A stretch of DNA of 64,000 bases from Diabrotica undecimpunctata (GCF_040954645.1 NC_092808.1:114182049-114246048); one strand, 5' to 3'. Counted from the first letter of the stretch, positions 24,746-36,929 are shown. Translations and numbers: made by a program. Notes: a model not told the origin generated them from the sequence alone.

Positions 24746-25094
24746 ATTCGCCGTATTTTACTCGCTTTATACAACGGGGTCTCCCATCAATTGCGTGCAA
24801 ATCCAAAACTAATGTTGACACTATGACCCCGTCTACTAGACGGTACCTGCTGCTTGAATTCAAATATATGGCAAATAATGCACTTCCGAATATCGCCCTA
24901 TCGGCCTCCAGTCTGTATCCACACGTACTAAAATTATCTGAACGGCACACACTTCGAATTGATGGGGTGGAAAGATATTCTATATCCAGCGGTGTGAGAT
25001 GGTGTGTAGTACTTAAGGGTTATTGTTGTTATCAGAACTATTAACTTTACCGTTAATATTTATATTGGTTTGTGAACATTAAGTACAAATTGTA

Positions 25095-25436
25095 GGTTTT
25101 GAAAAGGTCAGTTGAATAAAGCAAACACAACAGCAGAATGAAACAATATGGAGAAATAAAAATATCGGGATAGAAATGAAAGGCAAAATTTACGAAACAG
25201 TCATTAGACCAATAATGACATATGCGGCAGAAACACGACCTGACACAGAGAGGACAAAAAGGATTCTAGATACAGCAGAGATGAAAACACAAAATTGATG
25301 GTAAAATACCATGGGACAGAACTAGAAGTACAGATATACGACGTATATGCAAGATGGAGAACATCAAGCTTTGGGTTAGACATAGAGTGGAATGAAACTA
25401 TCACATAAGCCGAATGACAACAAATAGATTAGTAAA
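25095..25436 (+). pseudogene. LINE C-terminal tail, family C (copy 2)
   Basis: Second copy of the 23840-24170 segment: MTYAAETRPDTERTKRI and ELEVQIYDVYARWRTSSFG are recognisable across frameshifts. Both copies break off after the same CCGAATGACAACAAATAG region. The two copies lie about 1.25 kb apart in the same orientation and bracket the piggyBac fragment. Confidence 0.75.
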
Positions 25437-25768
25437 CAAATTGTAGTTTTTGAAAATGATTTAAAGTAATGTTATTATTTAAAAATAATTTACTTTAGTA
25501 AAACTATTGTTTATACTATAAATTTCTGTCATAATATAATCAAAATACATCATTGAATACGTCTATCGGCTGACATAAAGATGGCACCTCTAAAAATAAA
25601 TAAATGTGATTTAGAAAGTAACTTTGAACGTTAATTTTTTAATATAATTTCACTCGTTAAATTTTAAAACAATAATTTTATCATCTAAACTATGTAACTC
25701 AAAATCCTGTACGAACGAAAAATTGGTTTAAGATGATGTGATTCTGTTTTCCATACATTTATATCACT
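25437..25768. other. AT-rich stretch, no gene seen
   Basis: No coding or repeat signature recognised between the LINE tail and the next LINE insertion. Confidence 0.4.
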
Positions 25769-25780
25769 TACACTATATTT

Positions 25781-26424
25781 CTCTAGGTCAACTCTACGTC
25801 AACTAATCCCCTGTAGAAAGAGAGACGCACTCCAACTACCTCGGCACCATAATAAATCATGAATTGACCAACAACCAGGAGATTAGAGCATGCATTAGAA
25901 AGGCTAGATCCACTTTCAATCGGATGGGGGCCTTCTTCAAGAGTCACAACCTCTCTCTTGATACAAAAGTAAGAATGCAGCGATGCTACGTCTTCTCTGT
26001 CCTTTTTTATGGTGTTGAATCGTGGACTTTGAACGGAGATATGTGCAGAAAACTGGAAGCATTTTAGATGTGGCTATATCGGAGAATACTTAAGATCCCG
26101 TGGACTGACTGAGTCACAAATGAGGAGGTCCTCAGAAGAATGAATAAGAACCGAGAGGTACTGACCACCATCAAATCTCGAAAGTTACAATTCTTTGGAC
26201 ATATTATGCGAAATGAATCCAGATATGCTCTCCTTCAAGCCATCCTGCAAGGAAAAATATTTGGAAAACGGGGTCCAGGAAGAAAAAGAACATCTTGGTT
26301 AAAGAACCTCAGAATCTGCTTCAATACAACATCTGTGCAGCTTTTCCGCACTGCTGCAGATAAGATAAAGATTGCCATGATGATCGCCAACATTCGTAAC
26401 GGATACGCACATTAAGAAGAAGAA
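25781..26424 (+). mobile_element. 5'-truncated LINE family B copy with TSD
   Basis: A 644-bp insertion flanked by a perfect 12-bp duplication TACACTATATTT (25769-25780 and 26425-26436). It carries only the C-terminal part of pol: SNYLGTIINHELTNNQEIRA, VLFYGVESWTLNGDMCRKL, WLYRRILKIPW (after a stop at 26065), FFGHIMRNESRYALLQAIL and KRGPGRKRTSWLKNL, ending MMIANIRNGYAH. The stop is followed at once by the tail AAGAAGAAGAA, typical of non-LTR elements with a simple-repeat 3' end. Related to 22023-23557. Confidence 0.9.
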
Positions 26425-26436
26425 TACACTATATTT

Positions 26437-27790
26437 TATTTTTATTATGGACCTGAACTTTTAGACAGGTTTAGCAATTTTGATTTTAGTTCCTAATTAA
26501 TGTTACTCTAAATTATAATGATTAGCAATAAAACATATTAAATTATATTATAATATTTTACCTGTGTTGAAGACATTACTAATAATTTACATCTTATTTA
26601 TCTCAATAACTGTCCGCCCCTAATACCAATCAATTTGACTTCGTTTAGTGGATACAGTCGATAATTTCCAGCATAAAAATTAATTTTAAATAAATGCTCT
26701 ACCCACACTGAGACAAAAATGGTAGGCAGACGTCAATCGTCTATCGTTTATAATACTGTTTTTAATCAAATAACTACAGACCGGTCAATAATTAACAAGA
26801 CCAGAGCAAATTACGACGGTAATCATATTAAAAATCGTTCTTACGTTCAGGGCTGGCTTCAGAGTTTTGTGGAACCTAAGGCAATGGATAAAAGATGCGC
26901 CCTCCTCAAAATCAAAATTTTTTTTATTAAAACAAATGCAGATAAATAACAACATTCATGTAAAACCAAAAGTTATAAATATACAAAGTTATAAATACCA
27001 TAACATAATATACAAAGTTATAAATACCATAAATAGGTCTCTGTAAGATGTTTTATATGAATCGTAACAGCAACATGCACCACGTTTGATTAAAAATCAG
27101 TAAAGTTAAATTTAAAACGCCTACTTTTAGCCAATGTAAATTCCTTGAATATAGTATCGTTATTTATTGTATCCAATATTGTAGCGTTTAATTTTTCTAG
27201 TAATACCGACCTTTGTAGATTCTTTTTTTCCTTTTTACTAGGACTCATCTTAAGTTTTTTGAGAATATTAAGAGTATATTGCGTTGTAAGTTTTAGACAT
27301 GTTATGATTAAATTCTTTTTTATTTTAAATATTAAAAAGTAACAAATTTTTTGAGAACATTAAGAGAATATTATAATTTCTATTGAGTAATATTATGTTC
27401 AAGCCAAAAAGCTTTTTCGATTAATAAATTGCGGTCCATAACCTTTTATTTATTATTTATGAAATTTTCAGCAACAATTAATGTACCTTTTAAAACATCA
27501 ACTTAATTCCAACCAAATGGTCTGGTTCTTACACCCGTACCATAAACAAATTATTGTGTTTTTTGTGGCGTCTCATGTTCTGTCTTTTGTGTGTTTTTTC
27601 TGCACAATAGGATCTCTTTTCAGTAGTGGTACTTTTTAAAACTTGACGATAGCTCTGAGTATGGCTTTTGTAAGCCGAAATCACTCAGCTAGGAAATAAA
27701 TTTCAGTTAAAGAAAAATAAAGTTAAAAATACTTTTCTTCCCATTCTTTGATTTGTCATAAGTGTGTCCAAAAACATATCAGTCTTGAGC
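26437..27790. other. AT-rich stretch with minor repeats
   Basis: No gene seen. A 23-bp sequence beginning ATACAAAGTTATAAATACC occurs twice in tandem (26981-27003 and 27010-27032, period 29). At 26849-26915 a motif starting CAGGGCTGGCTTCAGAG and followed by GATGCGCCCTCC resembles the end of a hAT-type element, but no second end was found. Confidence 0.4.
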
Positions 27791-28180
27791 CGCTCTAAGC
27801 TCAAGTTGTTTTTTGCGTCTTTGCAGTATCTCCCATAAATGTTCGATTAGATTGAGGTCGGGGCTGAAAGCTGGCCAAATCATACGGACAATCTCGACGT
27901 CTTTTAAGTATTTATTGACGATTCTAGCACGGTGAGGACGTGTTCTCGTCCATAAAAATAAAATTAGGTCCTATGAATGGCGCAAAAGGTACCAGATGCT
28001 GATTTAAAATGGTTATTATATACCTTGCTCCTGTCATAGGGCCACAAAAACTAAGTCAGTGAGGGCATCAGAACTTATACCAGCCCAAACCATAATTACG
28101 GAGTTAGTCTGTTAGTGGCTTGACTCATGTATACCTGGTAATAATACACTGATGATGTTTAGTCCAAAAACGTTCTGTGA
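27790..28180 (-). pseudogene. Tc1/mariner transposase fragment
   Basis: Minus-strand remnant of a Tc1-type DDE transposase, C-terminal half. Reading from about 28090: [47 protein letters not shown] with the second catalytic aspartate (about 27955), then [20 protein letters not shown] with the last acidic residue (about 27865). A frameshift near 28040 and the lack of an N-terminal half show it is dead. No inverted repeats were assigned. Confidence 0.85.
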
Positions 28181-28189
28181 TGTAGGCCG

Positions 28190-29480
28190 AAAGGGTCTTT
28201 TTTAATTAAATACCTTTTTATAAAGTATTTTTAAATAAAACTTTTTTGATTCATGGTATACAGCCAACTACAAGAATTTCATTTTCCTTCTGGAGATAAT
28301 TAGGCGTTTCCAAACTTTTGGTCCACTCTATTTATATTAAAATGAATAAAATATCTAGTTTCACCTGGCTTAGAACAGGTGAATAAAATATTGTACTTAC
28401 AACAGGTAGGGTAATCAATTAATCGTATTACAATTTGGGATTAAGAGCCCCGATCCAAATTAGAATTCGGAGAAAATTCAAAAATCAGATATGCGAGGAA
28501 ACGATAAGTACAAAAATAGAGGAGAGTACTATACTATAACTTACCTAATTTAAAAAATGGGTATTTCAACGAATAGAATTAAGTAATATCTTATACTGTA
28601 GAGCGGGAAATAATAAGATTTAAGGATTTGGCCTTATTTATATTGACAATATAATTATGTAGATCAAGTACCGTTGTCGGTTTTTGACCCTTGCTGGTCG
28701 AAATTATGGCGGTACTTTTGGCGGCGTCTTTTAAGGTGGTTATCAAGGTTGGTCCTAAATAAGTACTTAATGGGATTATTTATTACCAAAAGCGATCATA
28801 GAATGATACTATGAAAAATATTAAGGAGAAAAATAAATGACTCTACTAGGTGTTTCCACAAAATAAATAAAACTGTAACGTGGAGGTTTTCTGACTTGTT
28901 AAAATCATAAGAATTTATTATGTTTGTGATGCTATAGAATATTACACGTATATACAAATCATTTTGGTTTTTAACAATGGATTTAAAATTAATAAAGAAA
29001 GCTAACGGTATCGTCAAACAAACAAGAGCAAATATTTTACAATTATTTTACAAATACTTATTAAAAACGAATGAATAATAATCCAAGAATAAATTTCATT
29101 GTAAAGAATATTAATTACTACATCAATCCGAGGACATTTCATTATTAATACGTTAAATGGAAATTTGCTAATTTTCCCAACCGTTTTAAAAATAGACAAT
29201 AAATTTTATGAATAAATTAGTGTATTACAGCATTAGTTTTAGTTTAGTCAAAGATCAACTACTAAAAAAAATTATAATAGCCATAAATAATTAATAACAT
29301 TATTAAAAATAATAAATTAAAATATTATTAAAATTTCAGAGGAAAATAAGATCTCAGTATTATGTATTTGTGTTGTGATGGCTACAAAATATTTGACTGA
29401 CAATGTTTTAGCAACAGAAAGTTTTGTCCTCCTATTATATATACAAATATTAACAGTGACTGTTCAATAACTGAGAAGTA
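28190..29480. other. AT-rich stretch, no gene seen
   Basis: No coding signature. Around 28670-28755 there is a short GC-richer piece without a recognisable motif. Confidence 0.4.
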
Positions 29481-29485
29481 AGCCA

Positions 29486-29545
29486 TTCTTCTTCTTCAAG
29501 TTCCGCTCCTATCGGAGATTGGAAATCATTCTGGCAATTCTTCTT
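29486..29545 (-). repeat. Short LINE 3'-tail fragment (family B type)
   Basis: About 60 bp that on the minus strand reads IARMISNLR then a stop and ends in GAAGAAGAAGAA, the same end pattern as the LINE at 25781-26424. AAGAAGAAGAAT also occurs on its other side, so the fragment lies between two AAG-rich motifs. Confidence 0.55.
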
Positions 29546-29971
29546 CTTTAAGGCTTTTATTCTACTGAATAATCAGCCAGTACATTTGTTTTGTTAATTT
29601 TTGGGTCACTGTCATGAGTCTGAGAATATATCTCATGCCCTAATGTCAGCGAATATAAACATTTCATATACATAATATCTACATTTTATTTATGTTTTGT
29701 GTTTTCTTATAAATGGTTTAAATGTTAATATTGAATAGGTTATTATGAAGGTTATAATTTTATATGGTTAATCTGTAGGAATCTGAGAAGAATTTTGATA
29801 ATTTTAGGGTTAATATCGCATAGAAGCATTGGTATGTTAATTGGGGTTTTAATATTAATTTTAATCAGCTCCTCATAGACATCATAATCTTTTATTTTAT
29901 TATATGTTCTAATTTTTCCGTTTGTCCACATTCACAGTATGGGTTATCGCGAATGTTGATTTTATATAAAT
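29546..29971 (-). pseudogene. I-like LINE, last C-terminal piece and 3' UTR
   Basis: Final part of the I-like LINE whose main body lies at 33008-36763. It begins at the TSD (29968-29971) with YKINIRDNPYCECGQTEKL, a Cys-rich stretch typical of the region after RNase H in I-group LINEs, and ends ILLRFLQINHIKL with a stop at 29752 after one frameshift near 29880. About 200 bp of 3' UTR follow, ending near an AATAAA and an AAG-rich tail at about 29540. Confidence 0.85.
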
Positions 29972-29998
29972 GAAGACCTCGGTGCAAGAACCGGGCAA
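29972..29998 (+). repeat. TIR, left end
   Basis: 27 bp, perfect inverted match to 32981-33007. Preceded by the TSD copy AAAT. Confidence 0.95.
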
Positions 29999-30296
29999 CT
30001 CCACTTTTCTAAATTGTTGGGAAATCGAAAAAAACTTAATATTTTTAGAAAATGTGAATAAATCATACTTAATTAAATTAATCCTTTTAGAGGAACATTA
30101 GACAAGCCTTATATATTCAATAATTACTTTTCATTCATATTGTAGATCCAACAATTTTGTTTTGAAAAAATGGACTTGCCTGTTTTTTGTTCCAAAAATC
30201 CCACGTGTTAAAAATAAAAATGAAACAATGTACTGTTTTGTATTTTTTATTGCAAATGAGACATTGAAATGAAAATATAATAATCAAATAATTATT

Positions 30297-32643
30297 TTAA
30301 ACATAAGAAGAGTCACTAACACTACCTTCATCACGATCTTCGTTTACATCTACAAAATTTGAGTCTCCTGCATTATCAGTAATATTTTCATAACATAACA
30401 TGCGGTTGTAATAACCTTGGTCATTTAATGGCACATATTTTCGTACTAAGTCTCTTAAATCTTTAATTTTTTTAGGGTTTATGTCCAAGTGCTTTGAGTA
30501 TGCTCTAATATTAGGCATGGCGAATGCAATAATATCTGCTTTTGGGTTCATAAAAAATTTTGTGGAAATAACAAATCCCAAACTTACAGAACATTCGATG
30601 AACTGATAATTTTTTGTATACCTCATTAATCTATAGGTTGATATAGCAAACATTTCTTTTTTTGGCCCTTTGGGGGCTGATTTAAAGAGTTGTTTAAAAT
30701 GGTCAGAAAAGTTTAGGATCATCTCTTGGTCTACAGGAACTACCCTAAATTTTTTCGAAGTTTGTTCAACTAACTTTATCCATTCTGACGGTAGATATAT
30801 TCTTTCCTTCTTCCTTTTATTTTTTTCTATAAGCCCAAATGACCTATCACATGGTAGAAAACTGTGTCCTGGTTCGGGATACTGGTGATGTATTTGAATA
30901 ATTTTTTTATTTACATTTACCAAAGTATACAGATATTTCACTAACGTTTGATTTTTGTTCTGTGCAAATGCATTGTCCGAAAACATGTATAGCTTACTTA
31001 CTGAACCAGGCAAATATGTGTTTATATAATGATCAAGAAAGGATATGACTTCGTTACTTCCTTTCTTCGCGGTCTGCTCATCATACATGTAAAAAGTTGA
31101 TGTGCCAAATTTTCCCGAATGAATACAAAAATTATATTCCCAAAGTTGCCTTTTGTAAAACACATCTCCTGCTGGAACATAGGGTAAAGGCAAATTCTGC
31201 TGGAAGTCGAAACATAATACTTCGATGGACTCGTCTTCTTTACTGAGAATGGTAACTTCTTTTAATCTTCTGTAAAACACCTCAGATTTACGAATATGAA
31301 GATCTTTTTCAGTCAGACGTGCTTTTTTCTCTTCAGGATCTATCTCGGCAAGTATAAGATTTTGTAATCTGTCGCAAGTTTGACATGTGTCAGACCTCGG
31401 AGTTCCGAAACTAATATTATGATTTAATACAAAACTGCGATTGTAAAAGTCGTAGGTAACTTTTGGATGGGCTTCTTCCCCCCTTTTTAATGCCTGAAAA
31501 ACTTCATTTTCATACTTCTCCAAATACAGCTTATGCATCTTCGAAATATTTAACTCTGCAGGCAGAAAAAACTTAAAATCATTTTTTTCCCGGCTATAAT
31601 GGGAACTCCGCTTTGGGAAGCTGTTTATATGATTTTTTATGTTCAGCAATATTTCCTCTGGCATCTTGTTAGGTCGATTCGTGTGTTTTCCTCTCATATC
31701 AGGTGGGGCGGATATCCCAGTTTTCAGTGATAAAGCGAGACGATCAACCCGATGTTTGGTCACTCCATGAATACCATAAAACGCCTTTTTACAGACTTTA
31801 TGCTCAGAATGTCCAAAACGAATCTGTAATAAAACACAATATTATTAGTATAACAGTATATTGTCATACTAATATTAAATTCGTAACATCATGTACATTA
31901 CGTACATTACGTAACATAATAGTATATTAATGGTGGATTGTATTGACTCGAATTAAGTTTATGCTTATCACAAAAAAAAACTGGTAACTATGTAAAAGAC
32001 TGGTAATAAATCTGTAAAAGTTGGCAACTAGTTGTTTGTAAACTAGTACTTATAAATATTAAACTTATTTATGTTCTGATTTAATAAAATTCTTATTGAA
32101 AATATACTAACTAAAATAAAGTAATGTAAAAAAAACTACTAAAACATACCTTGTATGAAAATGAAACTTCTTTTGGATTTTTTTGTCCTGATTTTGGCCG
32201 CTTTCTTTGCACTGGTTTTAAAGAAATCAATCCACCCAAATATAAATCTTGCTTCTCTTTATTTCCTAATTCGTTAAAAGAGGAGAGAATAGACAATCTT
32301 TTTGTTTCGTCAATTTTGTCAAAACATTTAAGTCGGCAAGTGCATCGTATTCCCACTGTTCTTTTAGGTACAACCTTTTTAACTGAATTCAGATACTCCT
32401 CTCCGCAGGCTTTTAACGATTTCCTTACATTTCTTTGCCACGCACTTTTGTTTCTTACTCGTTTTCTACCTCTATTCTCGGTTAATGTTGTCCGATTCAA
32501 ACGTCTGCGAACTCGCTTTTTTTGTTTTAATTTCCCTTCTATTCGATACACGACTTGTACTAGGTTGATCCAAATCACTCGGAGCATATTCACTACCCGA
32601 ATCTTGAAAAGGATCGGTCTCGATTTCTGACTCCGACGACATT
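30297..32643 (-). CDS. Transposase of the Sola-like element, two exons, one frameshift
   Basis: Probable DDD/E transposase. Start ATG at 32643 (MSSESEIETDPFQDSGSEY). The acidic N-terminus shifts frame in a run of A near 32520, then continues with a basic patch and CTCRLKCFDKIDETKRLSI. Exon 1 ends at 32150 before GTATG; exon 2 starts at 31823 after TTACAG, phase-matched, giving a 326-bp intron (31824-32149). Exon 2 is open for about 508 codons. It has a CQTCDRL pair after FGTPRSDT, and candidate acidic residues in CFDFQQNLPLP, YMFSDNAFAQNKN and FLPCDRSFGLIEK. FYKRQLWEYNFCIH and YDEQTAKKGS are conserved with the copy at 43.6-44.9 kb. Only the A-run shift prevents a full protein; it could be real or a sequencing error. 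Confidence 0.8.
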
Positions 32644-32980
32644 ATAAAATCTATTATACTAAACACAAAATTTCAACCTATTCTTTTTAACAAAATCTCA
32701 CAACTGAAAACAAAATACCTAAACACCAGACCAGTACCACCGGACCAGTGAAGGTTATCCCTACTCCGACATCTCCCACTACACGCGACCATTTCGGTGC
32801 TAAAATCGGATATCTTTTGGACTTGCCTGATTCTTGCGCCGTAATGGATGATCGGATAAATCCTTTGCTACGCTAACTTAATGAAGATTCGTTGGATTTA
32901 CCCGATTCTCTTACCAAAATATGCGCAACGTCAAATTTTCTATGCTGAATGCAATAACTCAATTTCGGTTAAAAATGGAC

Positions 32981-33007
32981 TTGCCCGGTTCTTGCACCGA
33001 GGTCTTC
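32981..33007 (-). repeat. TIR, right end
   Basis: 27 bp, perfect inverted match to 29972-29998. Followed by the TSD copy AAAT. Confidence 0.95.
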
Positions 33008-34843
33008 AAATGTACTCCTGTCAGGCAATGACCAGTCCTCATTTTAATAATAGTAGTAATATGCCGCCTATCTATGTATGGGATTCTGTCAAACCATGGT
33101 TTATTAGGAAAAAAATTTTGTATGTTGGTATACCACTTACATGTATATTGAAAAGAATTTAACCAATTATTTTGATGCATAGAACATATTTTATTTTTTA
33201 ATAATGGCATGATATCCAAGTTATTTATTCTAATTTTAGCAGGAATATTTAATTCAGGCCCAATCGTTTAAATTTTGTCAGCTATTTCATTTCCCTCGAT
33301 ATCATTATGTCCAGGAATCCAACAAAATCTAATATCTTTCCCATATTTATTTAAATAGTGTAGTTTCTTTTTAACTTCCAAGACTCTGTAGTCCTTTATT
33401 GCAGTTATCATATTGTTAATAATTTTGTCTATACCGCTTTTTAAGTCCGTAAATATTATAGCTTTATCAAATTTTTTTTTCCTCACGAATCATTAGGCCC
33501 TTTTGAATAGCTATTATTTTAGCTGTATGGATATTAATAAGTAATGGAATTTTTCCGAAAAGGAATAATTTATACTAGGTATATGCCCCTTATCCTATGC
33601 CCGTTTTGGCTTCCTTAAGATTTTGATTTTTTTTTTGTTTTTTTGAAGCATCTATAAATATTCGTATGTAATTATAGTAATACGAATTTATGCAATTATT
33701 TTCTTTGGTAATATTTTTATGATTGGTACATTATAAGTGTAAATATTGTATTCATTTGAGTAGCCGGCTGGTATGTCACTTGTGTTCATTGATGGTAAAA
33801 ACTTTTTGACTGCTGTTAGGGCGTCAATCAAACATGTTGGATTTTTTTCCTTCCAATACCCTTGTTGATAACCATGATATTTTTTAAAGTCTAGAACCAT
33901 ATTTATTATTAAGTGATTTGAAGTTGTGCTAATCTTTGCTATGTATTTCGTGGCAATCCATTTAAATCTATAGTGTAGATCTATAGTTGCACATTCTGCT
34001 AGAATGACATTAGTGGGAGTAGATTTCATCATCCCACGTGTTGTTCTCAAAGCTTGGAATTGTATTCGGTTTAATTTCATAAAATTTTGTTGAGAGAAGT
34101 TATTAATTATACTAACACCATAATCTAATTGTGATTGTATCAAGCCATTATATATTAATTTTAGTGTTCTTGGATCTGATCCCCACCATACTGTACAAAT
34201 AGCACGTATTATAGTAATGCCCTTTTGGGCTTTATTAACCATGTTATCTATTTGGTCTGACCAATTTAGATTGTGCTTAAATATTATACCTAAAAAATTT
34301 TTCGACAGAACATTAGGGATTATATAGTCATTAATTTTTATATCTGGAAGATTACTAATAGATCGGTTCATTTCAAACCACATAGTCTCGCATTTTGATG
34401 AAGATAGTTTAAGATTATGTGTATCAAACCATGTTGATAATTCATATAGGATAAAGTTTACCTGATTTGCTATATGGTTAAAATGATTACCTTTTGTTAA
34501 GATAATTAGATCATCTGCATATGACAGAAGTACACCATTTTCAGGTATTATTGTATATATATTTTTAAGATAAATATTGAATAATATCGGGCTTAAAGGT
34601 GAACCTTGTATTAGACCTTGTGTAGTATGCGATGGTCCAACCATTTCGTGATAATGATTTTAAACATAATAGTTTAAGAATGGAAATATAAGGTTATTGA
34701 TGTCTACTGGAATATGAAGATTATTAAGAAGTCTGTATAGTATGTAAATATTCACATGGTCGAAAGCTGCTTTAATATCTAAGAAAGTAGCATTTACATA
34801 TTGGTTTTGTGAAAAAGCCAATTGAACATAAGTATTTAAATAA

Positions 34844-34898
<55 letters not shown>

Positions 34899-34907
34899 AA
34901 CAACACA

Positions 34908-34970
<63 letters not shown>

Positions 34971-36297
34971 TTTAAATAATTTAAATTATCATTAACTCCC
35001 ATACCTTTTCTAAATCATACTTGAAATTGTCTAAAGGTTTTTTGATGTTCCACGATCCAATCCAGCCTATTTTTAATCATTGATTTCAGTAGTTTTACTA
35101 CACATGATGAAAGTCCCAGCGCCCTATAATTTTCAGCTCTTAAATTATAGTTCTGAATTTTGTTGTTCTTACGAATACTTATAATAATTTGAGTTTTCCA
35201 CACATTGGGAATCAGTTCACCTTCTTTAACTTTGTTGTATAAATTTAGTAGCTATATTAGCCCTATTTCAGGTAAATGTTTTAACATATTAAAGTTAATA
35301 TTATCAAGACCTGGTGATGTGTTTTTCTTAAAAAATAGAGTATTTTTTATTTAATGTGAGATTGAATTCACTAGACAAGTCATCAATGGTCTGTAATTCA
35401 AAATCCGGTTCAATTTTAGTTACTGAAAGGTTAGTTAATATTTCATAACTTATTGTTTCATTGGGAAGTTTATTGTTTGATGGTTGAGAGAATGCATTTT
35501 TAAATTTTTTTATAATTTGCCAAATAGAGCTGATGTCTACATTTCTATTAATATTCCCACAATATTCCATAAACTTTTGCCTCTTTATTGTTTTTAGAAG
35601 TCTTTTGATTTAGCAATTATGTGTTTTGCATTGATATAATTATTAAGATTAAAATTATTTTTAAATTCCTTTACCGTCTCTTTTTTTTTATTTATTATTT
35701 CAGTGCATTCTTGGTCCCACCAAGGTATTCTTTTTTGATATTGCAGTTTTCTTATGCCTCTGCCTTGTTTATTTGGGGTAACAATTTCTACTGCTTGGTT
35801 AATTATACTTGTGAAGTGATCATACGATTGATTTTCTATATTTAAATGTTCTTCTATGTATTTACTATACTTGTTCAAATCAAAGGCGTTAATTTATTAA
35901 AATTATGCTTTAAATTGTTATTATTAATACCAGGTATAGATGGAGTATCATTAATTTGAACTGTACTATTTAGTTGGATAATCTACCATTTTGATTTAGT
36001 AATTGTGATTCGTGTTTGAGTTTTATTATATGAAATATTTCTTTTCTTTATTGTTCCCGTAGATTTAACTGCAGAAACGTAACTCCTTTTAGAATTTATG
36101 TACTGGCTAGCAGTAGCTCTTCTTTGAATAATATTAGTACTGTTGTTTTCGTGTTATATTTTGGTTGGATGCTTGGGAAGTTAGCCGGATGGTATTGACT
36201 ATCTTGTTTTCTATAGTCTTTACTTAAGTAATTTTTGGTGCTAGTTGTGTAACTTCATAAAATGATAAGTTTTCGTATCCTATTAACTTTTTAATTT
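33008..36297 (-). pseudogene. I-like LINE pol (RT, RNase H, C-terminal domain), broken
   Basis: Minus-strand pol of an I-group LINE. From 35880 downward: linker with RIPWWDQECTEIINKKKETV, then NYRALGLSSCVVKLL and [15 protein letters not shown] of the RT (about 34780). An open run of 318 codons at 34644-33688 has GLIQGSPLSPILFNIYL and the catalytic LLSYADDLIILT (about 34520). RNase H follows in pieces: IFIDAS (about 33660), AIIFTDLKSGIDK, WIPGHNDIEGNEIADKI (about 33300). Then a C-terminal stretch PWFDRIPYIDRRHITTI ending GHCLTGVHL at the transposon junction. Most of the endonuclease is missing between the gag part and 35900. Several frameshifts and stops. Confidence 0.85.
34843..34968. repeat. 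(TA)n block inserted in the LINE RT
   Basis: About 126 bp, almost pure TA with one short break (CAAACAACACAG near 34897). Flanked on both sides by TATTTAAATA (34833-34842 and 34969-34978). Removing the block and one flank copy joins the LINE frame as [12 protein letters not shown]. Confidence 0.8.
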
Positions 36298-36763
36298 CTA
36301 TTTGTCTGGTATATTCGGACACATTTTATTAAATGAGTTATACTCAGGACTTTTACAATATATACACATCGTTAGGCATTTTGCCTCTAGATGTGACTCT
36401 AATTCACCCTCTTCCACCTGTTGTCCACAATTATGACATTTTGGTTTAGTTCTGCAAAGAGTCTTGGTATGACCATATATTAAACATTTATAACATTGTG
36501 TGACTCTCGACACATATGGAATAATGTTGAATTTAAGATAACTAATTTGTATCTCCCTTGGTAATATCTTACCATCAATAGTGATAAGTATTGTGCCTGT
36601 AGGAGCATATTGAACTAAGTTATCATCTTTAATAACTTTCCTGTTTAATCTTTTGATGACTATAACATCGAAGAATGAGATTATTGATTTTTTGATTTGA
36701 TCTTTGGTTAGTGACGGGTTAACATCTCTGCCCTTACATGTTATCTGATTATATAAAATATAT
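36298..36763 (-). pseudogene. I-like LINE ORF1 (gag) C-terminal part with zinc knuckles
   Basis: RNA-binding gag-type protein of the same LINE. It reads NQITCKGRDVNPSLTKDQ, RKVIKDDNLVQYAPTG, ITIDGKILPREIQISY, then the CCHC knuckles CYKCLIYGHTKTLC and CHNCGQQVEEGELESHLEAKC, and CIYCKSPEYNSFNKMC. A frameshift at about 36310 precedes the usual tail (RQIEIKKLIGYENLS). The N-terminal part of the same ORF1 lies at 38146-38700, split off by the probable solo LTR. Confidence 0.85.
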
Positions 36764-36929
36764 TGTTATGATGTGTTTTTTTTTTGTTTGAATGATGAGC
36801 AATGAGTATTTTTAATAATATAATATATAGGGTTTTTATCGCGGTTCTCAAAGAATTAGCTTGTAAGTACTTTTTTAAATTATCTTTATTATAACTATTA
36901 TGAAACACACATATATATCTAACCTAGCC

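Larger units (their letters stand above)
29972..33007 (-). mobile_element. Sola-like DNA transposon, 3,036 bp, perfect TIRs
   Basis: Complete DNA transposon. Terminal inverted repeats are identical over 27 bp (29972-29998 and 32981-33007, outer end GAAGACCTCGGTGCAAG), followed by a further TCCA match. A perfect 4-bp TSD AAAT flanks it (29968-29971 and 33008-33011). Related subterminal motifs TGGACTTGCC recur inside both ends (near 30170 and 32816). It sits in the C-terminal coding region of an I-like LINE; joining the LINE across one AAAT restores the frame. The 4-bp TSD and transposase type would fit the Sola superfamily, but this name is unverified. Confidence 0.9.

Noticed and set aside
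26849..26915. hAT-like terminal sequence CAGGGCTGGCTTCAG
   Set aside because: No second end, no 8-bp duplication and no transposase near it; kept only as a remark.
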